Of a stretch of 60,191 bases of DNA, positions 51,949-60,191 are shown in pieces. Origin of the DNA: Agathobacter sp. (GTDB taxonomy: Bacteria; Bacillota; Clostridia; Lachnospirales; Lachnospiraceae). Position numbers and translations under genes: made by a program. The stretch is from assembly GCA_017623935.1 (NCBI GenBank), contig JAGAOC010000009.1, positions 1-60,191 of the forward strand, in the 5' to 3' direction. The first letter of the stretch is position 1. Each line of letters starts with the position of its first letter. Below the pieces are notes generated by a model. It was given only the letters and a program-made list of their open reading frames with translations, made no database searches and had not been told where the DNA came from.

Positions 51949-53451
51949 ATGGATGACAAGGAAATTCAAGAGTTTCGTCTCTATAAAGATATTCAGGGAC
52001 GCACAGGTGGAGAGATCTATATTGGTGTAGTGGGTCCGGTACGAACCGGTAAATCTACTTTTATTAAACGCTTCATGGATATGTGTGTTCTGCCATTTAT
52101 GGAAGAAGGGGCGGAAAAAGAAAGAACCATTGATGAGCTGCCTCAGTCAGCTCAGGGAAAGATGGTCATGACCACAGAACCGAAATTTATTCCGAAGAAA
52201 GCAGCGTCACTTGCCTTGAAAGATAACAGCCAGGTAAATGTACGTTTGATTGATTGTGTTGGTTTTATGGTAGATGGGGCAGAAGGCTTTTTGGAAGGAC
52301 AGGAAAGCCGTATGGTCAAGACTCCGTGGAGCAATCAGGAAATCCCTTTTGAGGAAGCTGCCAAGATCGGAACTCAGAAGGTAATCAACGATCATTCTAC
52401 GATTGGAATAGTTGTGACTACAGATGGCTCAATCGGAGATATCCCAAGGGACTCTTATGTAGAAGCGGAAGAAAAAACGGTTTCAGAATTGAAACGGATC
52501 GGAAAACCTTTTGTGATCCTTTTAAATTGTCAGAAACCAAACGGAGAAGAAGCAAGAGCTATGGCGGAGCGGCTGCAGAACAAATATGAAGTCTGCGTTA
52601 TGCCAGTGAATGTGAAGCAGATGCATCAGGAAGAAATCTATGAGATCATTGAAAAAATGCTGATGGAATTTCCTGTGATCAGAATTCATTTTCATATTCC
52701 AAAATGGGCAGAAATGCTTCCAACAGATCATAGAATGAAACGATCTTTATTGACCATGGCTTCCAATGTCTTAGGCAGAATGAATCGCATGAAAGATACT
52801 AGGGAAGACTGGATGGCATTAGGCAGTGAAGGATTAGAAGAAAATTTTGTCAGCAGGGTAAAAGTATCTGACCGCAATCTTTGCGATGGTACAGTATCTA
52901 TGCAGTTTGATATGGATGATAAATATTATTACGAGAATATCAGTGAAATGGCGGGAGTAGAGATTACCGGAGAATATCAGATGATCTCTTTGATCCGAGA
53001 ACTGTCTCGGCTTCGGGAAGAATATGAGAGTGTGCGAGATGCAATGGAAGCCGTGGAACAGAAAGGCTATGGAGTAGTCATGCCGAAATTATCCGAGATC
53101 TCTATGGAGAATCCGGTATTGATCCAGCATGGTGGAAAATATGGTGTCAAAATGAAAGCCATTTCTCCTTCCATTCATTTTATCCGGGCAAATATTGAAA
53201 CGGAAATTGCTCCCATCGTAGGAAGCAAAGAGCAGGCCGAGGATCTGATCGCTTACATAAAAGAAGGAGAAGAAAGTAACGAAGGTATCTGGACCACAAA
53301 TATTTTTGGCAAATCTGTGGGAGAATTAATGGAGGATGGAATCCGCAGCAAGATCAGCAAAATGGATGATGAATGTCAGATGAAACTCCAGGATACCATG
53401 CAGAAGATCGTCAATGAAAGCAATGGAGGATTGATCTGCCTGATCATCTAG
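51949..53451 (+). CDS. spoIVA: Stage IV sporulation protein A (spore coat base, ATPase)
   Basis: 500 residues, near the family length. SpoIVA is the ATP-hydrolysing, polymerising protein on the forespore surface that anchors the coat and is needed for cortex formation. The N-terminus IYKDI-like (RLYKDIQGRTGGEIYIGVVGP) leads to the Walker A GPVRTGKST (about 29-37), then RLIDCVGFMVDGAEG and TDGSIGDIPRDSY. The conserved C-terminus ends SNGGLICLII. Its presence shows that the organism is, or descends from, an endospore former. Ribosome binding site lies in the hairpin arm just upstream. Confidence 0.97.
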   Translation: MDDKEIQEFRLYKDIQGRTGGEIYIGVVGPVRTGKSTFIKRFMDMCVLPFMEEGAEKERTIDELPQSAQGKMVMTTEPKFIPKKAASLALKDNSQVNVRLIDCVGFMVDGAEGFLEGQESRMVKTPWSNQEIPFEEAAKIGTQKVINDHSTIGIVVTTDGSIGDIPRDSYVEAEEKTVSELKRIGKPFVILLNCQKPNGEEARAMAERLQNKYEVCVMPVNVKQMHQEEIYEIIEKMLMEFPVIRIHFHIPKWAEMLPTDHRMKRSLLTMASNVLGRMNRMKDTREDWMALGSEGLEENFVSRVKVSDRNLCDGTVSMQFDMDDKYYYENISEMAGVEITGEYQMISLIRELSRLREEYESVRDAMEAVEQKGYGVVMPKLSEISMENPVLIQHGGKYGVKMKAISPSIHFIRANIETEIAPIVGSKEQAEDLIAYIKEGEESNEGIWTTNIFGKSVGELMEDGIRSKISKMDDECQMKLQDTMQKIVNESNGGLICLII

Positions 53452-53461
53452 TCTCAGTTGA

Positions 53462-53490
53462 TTGTATTTATCTTTCATTTATGTTAGAAT
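53462..53490 (+). promoter_or_regulatory. Putative promoter downstream of spoIVA
   Basis: TTGTAT (53462-53467), 17-bp spacer, TAGAAT (53485-53490). It would give a transcript running into the structured region and the PNP gene. Confidence 0.35.
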
Positions 53491-53524
53491 ATAACATTAA
53501 GTTGTATATGAATATTTAAATTGC

Positions 53525-53576
53525 AAAGGATGTCTGTGGATTGCCGGAAGATTTGCAGACTCCTTTACAATTTTTT
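53525..53576 (+). terminator. Probable terminator of spoIVA
   Basis: AAAGGA-T-GTCTG (53525-53536) pairs with CAGACTCCTTT (53556-53566) with one bulge and a 19-nt loop; TTTTTT follows at 53571-53576, four bases after the stem. Confidence 0.6.
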
Positions 53577-53578
53577 GC

Positions 53579-53778
53579 AATTAGTAATAGGAATTTGGAA
53601 TCAGAAGGGCTATTTAGTAAAAGCTCATGTCAATTTTCACAAACACATTATGCATTTGCCTATTTGGGAGGAAATTAGAACTTTCTTATTTCCGGACAAC
53701 GGGCAAAAAGTAATGGAGTTGTGAAAATTGACAGAGGGTTAATAAAGCACCTGCCTTCTGATTCCAAATCCAATTATC
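53579..53778 (+). ncRNA. 6S-RNA-like long hairpin with large central bubble
   Basis: This is the only gap over 300 bp (53452-53803) and it is not empty. A 22-bp outer stem (53585-53608 with 53754-53776; core TTTGGAATCAGAAGG/CCTTCTGATTCCAAA), a 19 x 20 nt bubble (53609-53627, 53734-53753), a perfect 15-bp stem (53628-53642 with 53719-53733), smaller stems ATTA/TAAT and TTTGCC/GGCAAA, and an apical GGAAAT/ATTTCC hairpin make a rod of about 195 nt. Length and bubble position match 6S RNA, which mimics an open promoter and binds RNA polymerase. A possible -10, TACAAT, lies at 53566-53571. No terminator follows, so 3' processing before the PNP gene would be needed. Alternative: a long palindromic element. 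Confidence 0.45.
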
Positions 53779-53803
53779 CAAATTCAGGAGAAGGGAGAAA
53801 CAT

Positions 53804-54637
53804 ATGAATCAGGTCTATGAGAAGTTATGTAAATGTTTAGAGAGTGTCCGTCAGAAAACGGACTTTATCCCAAAAGTGGCACTGGTATTAGGTTCTGGAC
53901 TGGGAAATTACGGAGAGAAGATAAAGGTAGAGTCTACGGTAGATTATAGTGAGATAGAAGGATTTCCGGTATCTACGGTGCCGGGACATAAAGGAAGATT
54001 TATCTTTGGTTACGTGGAGGACGTGCCTGTAGTCTGTATGCAGGGCAGAGTGCATTATTATGAAGGATATTCTATGACCGATGTGGTACTTCCGATCCGT
54101 CTTATGAAAATGATGGGAGCAGAGATCTTGTTTTTGACCAATGCGGCAGGCGGGATCAAGCAGGGCATGAAGGCCGGAGATCTTATGCTGATCACAGGGC
54201 AGATCTCCAGTTTTGTACCATCTCCTCTGATTGGAGCTAATATTGAAGAACTGGGAGTGAGGTTCCCGGATATGAGTGAGATCTACTCTAAGGAGTTGTC
54301 ACAGATCGCTAGAAAAGCGGCAGCGTCTTTAGATATTGAATTACAGGAGGGCACCTATCTTCAGTTTACAGGACCTCAGTATGAAAGTCCTCAGGAGATC
54401 ACCATGAGCAGAACCTTAGGAGCAGACGCGGTAGGTATGAGTACCGCCTGTGAAGCAGTTGCCGCAAAGCATATGGGCATGAAGATCATAGGGGTTTCCT
54501 GTATTTCCAATCTGGCGGCAGGGATCAGCCCACAGCCTTTAAGCCATGAGGAAGTAGGGGCGGCTGCAAACCAGATCGCAGCGAAATTTGAGGGTCTGGT
54601 CACAGAGATCATAACCCAGATAGGAAGTAGATTCTAG
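53804..54637 (+). CDS. punA: Purine nucleoside phosphorylase (PNP, trimeric type)
   Basis: 277 residues, the usual length for trimeric PNP. It splits inosine and guanosine with phosphate for purine salvage. Motifs: LVLGSGLGNYG, VPGHKGRF, MQGRVHYYEGYS, FLTNAAGG, and the base-binding region GTYLQFTGPQYESPQE with MSTACEAVAAKHMG. AGGAGAAGGGAG precedes the ATG. The start lies about 25 bp after the 3' arm of the 6S-like structure. Confidence 0.95.
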   Translation: MNQVYEKLCKCLESVRQKTDFIPKVALVLGSGLGNYGEKIKVESTVDYSEIEGFPVSTVPGHKGRFIFGYVEDVPVVCMQGRVHYYEGYSMTDVVLPIRLMKMMGAEILFLTNAAGGIKQGMKAGDLMLITGQISSFVPSPLIGANIEELGVRFPDMSEIYSKELSQIARKAAASLDIELQEGTYLQFTGPQYESPQEITMSRTLGADAVGMSTACEAVAAKHMGMKIIGVSCISNLAAGISPQPLSHEEVGAAANQIAAKFEGLVTEIITQIGSRF

Positions 54638-54726
54638 GGACAAGCCCTTTGGCGTGAATGGACAATGGGTTAGTAGAATACGCGCTTTAGACACATGAAA
54701 CTTAGTAAACTTACGGAGGAGAAAAC

Positions 54727-55485
54727 GTGCAGGTTATATTTATACATCACAGTTGTTTTTTAGTGGAGATCGATGAAAAAGTCCTGATCTTTGATTATTT
54801 TGATGGAAATAAGGTAAATGGCTATCATTTTACAGGGAAGATCCCTCAGTATGAGCCGGATACGCCGATCTATATGTTTGCCAGCCACAGTCATCACGAT
54901 CATTATGATATGGATATTCTGCGGTGGAGTGAACATTATAACAATATCAAATATATCTTTTCCAAGGATATTAAGATCAGTCCGAATTTTCTTACAAAGC
55001 ATGGCATTGATCCTGCAGTCCGGGAAAAAGTGACTTTCGTGGGAGTGGATAAGAAATATGAGGTGGACGACCTTAAGATCGAGACCTTCCGTTCTACAGA
55101 TGCCGGTGTAGCCTTCTATGTGGACGTAAGAGGCGTTTCTTTGTTCCACGCTGGAGATCTGAATAACTGGAATTGGGAAGGGGCAGGAGGCCTGGTAAAC
55201 GGCAAAATAGAGAGGGAATTTAATTTCCAGATCAGAAAACTTGCCAAACGCCCACTGAATCTTGCTTTTGTGGTGTTAGATCCTAGACTTGAGAAAAATC
55301 AGTACGATGGGATTGATTATTTCCTTCGTACCACAGATGCAGAATATGTATTCCCAATGCATATGTGGCAGGATTATTCCAGTATCGGGGCTTATAAGAA
55401 GCGCATTACGAATAAAGAGATGAGAGAGCGGATCGTAGATATTTCCAGAGAAAATCAGGTGTTTTTCTTTGGAGAAAATACATGA
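54727..55485 (+). CDS. MBL-fold metal-dependent hydrolase (UlaG-like)
   Basis: 252 residues, GTG start behind GGAGGAG. Metallo-beta-lactamase fold: FIHHSCFLVEI, the zinc motif SHSHHDHYD (HxHxDH), FHAGDLNNW, and the C-terminal FPMHMW His. Related to the UlaG/YtnP-like subgroup of the superfamily, which includes lactonases and phosphodiesterases; the substrate is unknown. Confidence 0.88.
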   Translation: MQVIFIHHSCFLVEIDEKVLIFDYFDGNKVNGYHFTGKIPQYEPDTPIYMFASHSHHDHYDMDILRWSEHYNNIKYIFSKDIKISPNFLTKHGIDPAVREKVTFVGVDKKYEVDDLKIETFRSTDAGVAFYVDVRGVSLFHAGDLNNWNWEGAGGLVNGKIEREFNFQIRKLAKRPLNLAFVVLDPRLEKNQYDGIDYFLRTTDAEYVFPMHMWQDYSSIGAYKKRITNKEMRERIVDISRENQVFFFGENT

Positions 55486-55496
55486 TAGCGAAACTC

Positions 55497-55525
55497 TTGA
55501 ATTCTTGGGATGTTTTCGTTATAAT
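55497..55525 (+). promoter_or_regulatory. Promoter upstream of small membrane protein and alaS
   Basis: TTGAAT (55497-55502), 17-bp spacer, TATAAT (55520-55525), 70 bp before the small gene. Confidence 0.6.
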
Positions 55526-55594
55526 GAACTAAGTTGTGGACAAAAGATTGTAGCTTGAAGAGGACAATCTTATAAACAGTCAGGAGGAAATGCT

Positions 55595-55747
55595 ATGGAA
55601 TTTCTTTTATGTGTTGCACAGTATCTTTTGATCATGTTGGTGATCGTAGCAGTAGGTGCTCTGGGAGCATTTATCGGGATTACCCTTAGAAAACGCAAAA
55701 ATGCAAAAGAACTGACCAAAGACGCAGAGATTCAAGACCGCAATTAG
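55595..55747 (+). CDS. Small single-pass membrane protein (50 residues)
   Basis: ATG 55595 behind AGGAGGA (55582-55588). The peptide starts MEFLLCVAQYL, has one hydrophobic helix (about 8-31) and a charged, basic then mixed tail (RKRKNAKELTKDAEIQDRN), so it is inside-facing at the C-terminus. I do not recognise a function. It lies between a good promoter and alaS, whose ATG is 24 bp downstream, and is probably co-transcribed with it. Confidence 0.75.
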   Translation: MEFLLCVAQYLLIMLVIVAVGALGAFIGITLRKRKNAKELTKDAEIQDRN

Positions 55748-55771
55748 ATAAATTTTTTGGAGGAACTGGTA

Positions 55772-58432
55772 ATGAAAAAGAGTTATGGCGTAAATGAACT
55801 GCGCCGGATGTATCTGGAATTTTTTGAGAGCAAAGATCATTTGGCAATGAAGAGCTTTTCATTAGTACCACATAATGATAACAGCTTATTATTGATCAAC
55901 GCAGGTATGGCTCCATTAAAGCCATATTTTACAGGACAGGAGATTCCACCTCGTAAGAGAGTGACTACCTGCCAGAAATGTGTTCGTACAGGGGATATTG
56001 ATAATGTAGGTAAGACTGCCCGTCATCTTACTTTCTTTGAGATGCTTGGAAACTTCTCCTTTGGTGATTATTTCAAAGAAGAAGCAATTTCCTGGAGCTG
56101 GGAATTTTTAACTAAAGTATTAGGTTTAGAAGAAGATCGTCTCTATCCATCTATTTATGGAGAAGATGATGAGGCTTTTGAGATCTGGAATAAGAAGATC
56201 GGAATCCCAGCAGAGAAGATCACTCGTTTCTACAGAGATCCGGAAACAGGAGAATGTGATAACTTCTGGGAGCATGGTGCAGGACCTTGCGGACCATGTT
56301 CTGAGATCTATTATGATAGAGGGATCAAATATGGTTGCGGCAAGCCAGATTGTAAAGTAGGCTGTGAATGTGACCGTTTCATGGAAGTATGGAATAACGT
56401 ATTTACTCAGTTCGAGGGAGATGGAAAAGGCAATTATGAAGAACTTTCCCAGAAGAACATCGATACTGGTATGGGATTAGAGCGTCTTGCTGTTGTTATG
56501 CAGGATGTAGATTCCGTTTTTGATATTGATACCATGAAGGCAATTCGTGATAAGATCTGCGAAATGTCTGGTAAGACCTATCAGACAGATGCTACAGATG
56601 ATATTTCCATCCGTCTTATCACAGATCATATCCGTTCTTCCACATTCCTTGTATCTGATGGTGTTATGCCATCTAACGAAGGAAGAGGATATGTACTTCG
56701 TCGTCTGATCCGTCGTGCAGCCCGCCACGGAAGAATGTTAGGAATCAAAGGCACTTTCCTGGCAAAACTTTCTGAGACTGTTATTAACAAGAGTAAAGAC
56801 GGATATCAGGAATTAGAAGATAAGAAAGCATTTATCTTTAAGGTATTGACCCAGGAAGAAGAGAAGTTCAACAAGACTATCGATCAGGGACTTTCTATCT
56901 TAAATGATATGATGGCTGATATGGAAGTAAAAGGAAGCAAGGAGTTATCCGGTGAGGATACCTTTAAGCTTTATGATACTTATGGATTCCCAGTAGACCT
57001 TACCAAAGAGATCTTAGAGGAAAAAGGATTTACTTATGATGAAGCTGGCTTTAAGGCAGCTATGGAAGAGCAGAGAACAAAAGCTCGTAATGCTCGTAAA
57101 GTAACAAACTATATGGGAGCAGACGCTACTGTATACGAATCCATTGATCCATCCATTACTTCTGAATTTGTAGGTTATGACAGACTGACTCATACTTCAA
57201 AAGTATCGGTACTTACCACAGAGACAGAGATCGTGGAAGCTTTATCCGATGGAGATAATGGAACTATCATCGTTGATGAGACTCCTTTCTATGCTACCAT
57301 GGGTGGACAGCAGGGAGATAAGGGTGTGATCCGTACTGCAACAGGAGAGTTCCAGGTAGAAGATACTGTGAAGCTCTTAGGCGGTAAAGTTGGTCACATT
57401 GGACATATGACAAAAGGAATGATCGCAGCAGGAGAAGAAGTAGAACTTGTTGTAGATACTAAGACCCGTCGTCAGACCTGTCAGAACCATTCCGCTACCC
57501 ACTTATTACAGAAAGCTTTAAGAGAAGTATTAGGAACTCATGTAGAGCAGGCTGGATCTTTCCAGGATAGTGAAAGAACCCGTTTTGACTTCTCTCATTT
57601 CGCAGCTATGACTCCGGAAGAACTGGCTAAGGTAGAAGAATTAGTGAACGCTAAGATCGCAGAGAGTATTCCAGTTGTAACAGATGTAATGAGCGTAGAT
57701 GAAGCAAAAAAATCCGGTGCTATGGCATTATTCGGAGAGAAATACGGAGAATCTGTACGAGTTGTAAGCATGGGAGATTTCTCTAAAGAACTTTGTGGTG
57801 GTACTCATGTAGGAAATACCGCAGAGATCACAGCCTTCAAGATCGTTTCTGAAAGCGGTGTAGCTGCCGGTGTTCGTCGTATTGAAGCTTTAACTGGTGA
57901 TAATGTATTTGCATATTATAAGAATCTGGAAGATCAGCTGGCTGCAGCTGCCAAAGTTGTAAAAGCAACACCAGCAAATCTGGTAGAGCGTTTAGAGCAT
58001 TTAATGGCTGAGATGAAAGCTCTTTCCAGTGAAAATGAATCCTTAAAGAGCAAAGCCGCTAAGGATGCTTTAGGGGATGTTATGGATCAGGTAGTTACTG
58101 TAAAAGACGTAAAACTCTTAGCAGCTAGTGTAGATGGTGTAGATATGAACGGTCTTCGTGACTTAGGAGACCAGTTAAAAGAGAAACTGGGCGAGGGTGT
58201 TGTTGTGATCGCTTCTTCCTGCGATGGAAAAGTAAATCTGATCGCTATGGCAACAGATGAAGCTATGGCAAAAGGCGCTCATGCAGGTAATCTGATCAAA
58301 GCTATTGCCGCAAAAGTTGGCGGCGGCGGCGGTGGACGTCCAAACATGGCTCAAGCTGGTGGAAAGAATCCGGCAGGAATCCCAGATGCTATTGCAGAAG
58401 TTAAGACTGCATTAGAAGGAATGTTAAAGTAA
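55772..58432 (+). CDS. alaS: Alanyl-tRNA synthetase
   Basis: I choose ATG 55772 (MKKSYGVNEL), 7 bp after GGAGGA, rather than the TTG at 55757. 886 residues, full length. Class II catalytic core with TCQKCVRTGDIDNVG, EMLGNFSFGDYF; editing domain with HSATHLL and CGGTHV zinc ligands; and a C-terminal C-Ala domain with the Gly-rich GGGGGGRPNMAQAGG loop. An insertion with several Cys (GCGKPDCKVGCECD) may bind zinc. No T-box leader is seen upstream. Confidence 0.97.
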   Translation: MKKSYGVNELRRMYLEFFESKDHLAMKSFSLVPHNDNSLLLINAGMAPLKPYFTGQEIPPRKRVTTCQKCVRTGDIDNVGKTARHLTFFEMLGNFSFGDYFKEEAISWSWEFLTKVLGLEEDRLYPSIYGEDDEAFEIWNKKIGIPAEKITRFYRDPETGECDNFWEHGAGPCGPCSEIYYDRGIKYGCGKPDCKVGCECDRFMEVWNNVFTQFEGDGKGNYEELSQKNIDTGMGLERLAVVMQDVDSVFDIDTMKAIRDKICEMSGKTYQTDATDDISIRLITDHIRSSTFLVSDGVMPSNEGRGYVLRRLIRRAARHGRMLGIKGTFLAKLSETVINKSKDGYQELEDKKAFIFKVLTQEEEKFNKTIDQGLSILNDMMADMEVKGSKELSGEDTFKLYDTYGFPVDLTKEILEEKGFTYDEAGFKAAMEEQRTKARNARKVTNYMGADATVYESIDPSITSEFVGYDRLTHTSKVSVLTTETEIVEALSDGDNGTIIVDETPFYATMGGQQGDKGVIRTATGEFQVEDTVKLLGGKVGHIGHMTKGMIAAGEEVELVVDTKTRRQTCQNHSATHLLQKALREVLGTHVEQAGSFQDSERTRFDFSHFAAMTPEELAKVEELVNAKIAESIPVVTDVMSVDEAKKSGAMALFGEKYGESVRVVSMGDFSKELCGGTHVGNTAEITAFKIVSESGVAAGVRRIEALTGDNVFAYYKNLEDQLAAAAKVVKATPANLVERLEHLMAEMKALSSENESLKSKAAKDALGDVMDQVVTVKDVKLLAASVDGVDMNGLRDLGDQLKEKLGEGVVVIASSCDGKVNLIAMATDEAMAKGAHAGNLIKAIAAKVGGGGGGRPNMAQAGGKNPAGIPDAIAEVKTALEGMLK

Positions 58433-58499
58433 TTTCTAGAGGGCAGAAGAGGCACCTTATATTTTCGTAAAATTTCTTTTGGAAAAAACGAAAAATATA

Positions 58500-58527
58500 T
58501 TGACAAAAAAAGATTTTTTGCTATAAT
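58500..58527 (+). promoter_or_regulatory. Promoter of rpsU
   Basis: Consensus TTGACA (58500-58505), 16-bp spacer, consensus TATAAT (58522-58527). The leader of about 68 nt has a CAGTTG/CAACTG hairpin (58556-58579) just before the GGAGG site. Confidence 0.85.
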
Positions 58528-58601
58528 ACTTATTAGTGCAATTAAGATTACCTTACAGTTGATGCACAATCCGCAACTGGAGGGAGGTTAGGTGTGAGAT
58601 A

Positions 58602-58778
58602 ATGTCTAGTGTAATAGTAAAAGAAAACGAGACTTTAGATAGCGCTTTACGCAGATTTAAGAGAAACTGTGCAAAAGCAGGTATCCAGCAGGAAATTCGT
58701 AAGAGAGAACATTACGAGAAACCAAGCGTAAAACGTAAGAAAAAATCTGAAGCAGCAAGAAAAAGAAAATACAACTAA
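58602..58778 (+). CDS. rpsU: 30S ribosomal protein S21
   Basis: 58 residues starting [21 protein letters not shown], the standard S21 sequence, with a highly basic C-terminal tail ([15 protein letters not shown]). The best Shine-Dalgarno, GGAGGGAGG, is unusually far (14 bp) from the ATG; a nearer AGGTG is weak. Single-gene transcript between its own strong promoter and terminator. Confidence 0.97.
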   Translation: MSSVIVKENETLDSALRRFKRNCAKAGIQQEIRKREHYEKPSVKRKKKSEAARKRKYN

Positions 58779-58785
58779 TGCACGA

Positions 58786-58814
58786 AGAGCTACCAGAAAT
58801 GGTAGCTCTTTTTT
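58786..58814 (+). terminator. Intrinsic terminator after rpsU
   Basis: Perfect 10-bp stem AGAGCTACCA / TGGTAGCTCT with GAAA loop, followed by TTTTT. Confidence 0.95.
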
Positions 58815-58854
58815 CCAGTAGTAAAATTATATTGCAGCAGGGAGAACTAGAATA

Positions 58855-60191
58855 ATGAAGAAAAATTTGAAGAAAATGATAGGGTACTATCGACCTTATT
58901 TAAAGACCTTCTGGGCAGATATGTTCTTTGCTATGGTCTCAGCCCTGGTGGCACTCACGATTCCGCTGGTGGTAAGATATGTGACTTCTACACTTATTTA
59001 TCTGCCAAAAGAAGATATCTTAAACCAGATCCTTTGGATCGCATTAGGGCTTGTGCTACTTCTTTTGATCGACGCATACAGCCGTTTTTTCATTGGAAAT
59101 TACGGTCACGTTATGGGAGCGAAAATTGAATATGATATGAGGGCGGAAGTTTTTGATCATATGCAGAAGCTGTCTTTTTCTTTTTTCGACGATCAAAAAG
59201 TAGGGCAGTTAATGACCAGAATCACTACAGATCTTTTTGATATTACCGAACTTCTTCATCATGGACCAGAAAATATCATCCTTTCTGTGTTAAAGATCAC
59301 AGGTTCCCTTATCATTCTTTTAGGGATCAATCCATGGCTTTGTTTGGCAGCCTTTTTAGTGCTTCCCATCATGTTTGCTTTTGCTTTTTTCCTGAACCGC
59401 AAAATGCGAAAGGCTTTTCGTAATAACCGAAAGAAGATCGCGGATATCAATGCCCAGATCGAGGACAATCTGTCAGGGATCCGGGTGGTAAAATCTTTTG
59501 CAAACGAAGAGATTGAAAATGAGAAATTCAAGGTCGGAAACAATGGATTTTTAGCGGCGAAAAAGAACAGTTATCATTATATGGGAGCTTTTCAGTCGGG
59601 AGTAGGAGTTTTTACGACGCTGATCCAGGTAAATGTTATTGTTTTTGGTGGAATACTGATCGCTTTTGGACAGGTGGATGTGACAGATCTGATCACGTTC
59701 CTTTTGTATATCAATGTTTTTACGGATCCTATTAAGACACTGGTAGATTTTACAGAGCAGTTCCAGAACGGATACACTGGTTTTGAGCGTTTCCGAGAGA
59801 TCATGGATACACAGCCGGATATTGAAGATGAAAAAGACGCCATCGAATTACCAAAAGTGAAAGGAAATATCTCTTTTCAGGATGTTTCTTTCCGATATAA
59901 CGATAATTCTCAGGAAGTTTTAAACAATGTGAACTTAGAGGTGCCAGCGGGTTCTTATATGGCACTTGTGGGCTCTTCTGGGGCAGGAAAGACCACTCTT
60001 TGTTCCCTGATCCCAAGATTTTATGATGTAACGGCAGGAAGCATTTATATCGACGGATACGACATCAGAAAGGTCACTCAGAAAAGTCTGAGAAATCAGA
60101 TTGGAATGGTTCAGCAGGATGTGTATTTATTTGCAGGAACCATTTATGAAAATATCCTTTATGGAAAGCCGGATGCCACTAGAGAAGAGGT
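58855..60191 (+). CDS. ABC exporter, fused permease and ATPase (truncated at window edge)
   Basis: The frame opens at ATG 58855 and runs off the right end (445 residues seen). An MsbA/LmrA-type permease domain with about six helices (1-310) is followed by the nucleotide-binding domain: Walker A GSSGAGKTT (about 380-388) and the Q-loop GMVQQDVYLFAGTIYENI. The signature and Walker B motifs lie beyond the window. Such half-exporters act as homo- or heterodimers for drugs, lipids or peptides; a partner gene may follow. Confidence 0.93.
   Translation, partial: MKKNLKKMIGYYRPYLKTFWADMFFAMVSALVALTIPLVVRYVTSTLIYLPKEDILNQILWIALGLVLLLLIDAYSRFFIGNYGHVMGAKIEYDMRAEVFDHMQKLSFSFFDDQKVGQLMTRITTDLFDITELLHHGPENIILSVLKITGSLIILLGINPWLCLAAFLVLPIMFAFAFFLNRKMRKAFRNNRKKIADINAQIEDNLSGIRVVKSFANEEIENEKFKVGNNGFLAAKKNSYHYMGAFQSGVGVFTTLIQVNVIVFGGILIAFGQVDVTDLITFLLYINVFTDPIKTLVDFTEQFQNGYTGFERFREIMDTQPDIEDEKDAIELPKVKGNISFQDVSFRYNDNSQEVLNNVNLEVPAGSYMALVGSSGAGKTTLCSLIPRFYDVTAGSIYIDGYDIRKVTQKSLRNQIGMVQQDVYLFAGTIYENILYGKPDATREE

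Noticed and set aside
53521-53724. Open frame of 67 codons between spoIVA and the PNP gene
   Set aside because: It starts at TTG without a ribosome binding site, overlaps the terminator and the 6S-like inverted repeats, and its composition follows the palindrome rather than codon use.
53491-53803. Purine riboswitch before the PNP gene
   Set aside because: The conserved purine-aptamer core and the paired loop sequences are missing; the structure is a rod with a central bubble instead.

Overview
The window reads as about 60 kb of a low-to-mid GC, spore-forming, Gram-positive anaerobe of the Clostridia, most likely a gut Lachnospiraceae. Reasons: a spoIVA gene with a SigE-type promoter, AGGAGG-type ribosome binding sites, a CBM26/CBM41 surface amylase of the kind known from Eubacterium rectale/Roseburia/Butyrivibrio, a class B sortase, SipW/TasA-like (camelysin) proteins, and a 2-hydroxyacyl-CoA dehydratase activase-type fragment at the left edge. 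Genus cannot be fixed from sequence reading alone.

Layout. 1-5344: the 3' end of a dehydratase-activase-related gene, a secreted papain-like protease with a C-terminal repeat wall-binding region, a DegV protein, and a lipoprotein with a transglutaminase-like domain. 5369-19878: one long chemosensory operon behind a strong promoter and a structured leader: PAS histidine kinase, REC protein with a degenerate HD-GYP domain, CheR, CheB, CheY-like REC, CheA, CheW, an MCP with almost no external domain, a hybrid kinase with pseudo-receiver, REC and Hpt, and a membrane kinase-REC-DegV fusion. No flagellar gene is present. 19972-25202: housekeeping and accessory genes (uppP, a NifX-thioredoxin fusion, a phosphopantetheinyl transferase, greA, metF, class B sortase, an unknown). 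25371-33634: two large secreted starch enzymes, a pullulanase with ten wall-binding repeats and a 1574-residue multi-CBM amylase. 33758-45872: a surface-fibre/biofilm-like island with four TasA/camelysin-like proteins, three SipW-type signal peptidases (one lacking both catalytic residues), two membrane-anchored surface proteins, a VWA/fibro-slime giant adhesin and a SARP-like regulator carrying a degenerate GGDEF domain. 46023-51858: a short-chain dehydrogenase, intracellular pullulanase, a CLC channel (minus strand) and 4-alpha-glucanotransferase. 51949-60191: spoIVA, a 6S-RNA-like structured locus, purine nucleoside phosphorylase, an MBL-fold protein, a 50-residue membrane protein, alaS, rpsU and a truncated ABC exporter.

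How it works together (inference). Starch is cut outside by the amylase and pullulanase and finished inside by the second pullulanase and MalQ. The surface island would build and process secreted fibre-like proteins; three of its promoters share an identical architecture, two TGTGACY-type heptamers 11 bp apart and 9 bp before the -10 box, which fits the operator type of SARP regulators, and the island encodes exactly one such regulator. The most novel items are this operator/regulator set with the inactive SipW paralogue, the kinase-DegV fusion in a chemosensory operon, the 6S-like RNA locus before the PNP gene, and the palindrome before spoIVA, which contains the SigE -10 box, a terminator and the Shine-Dalgarno sequence.
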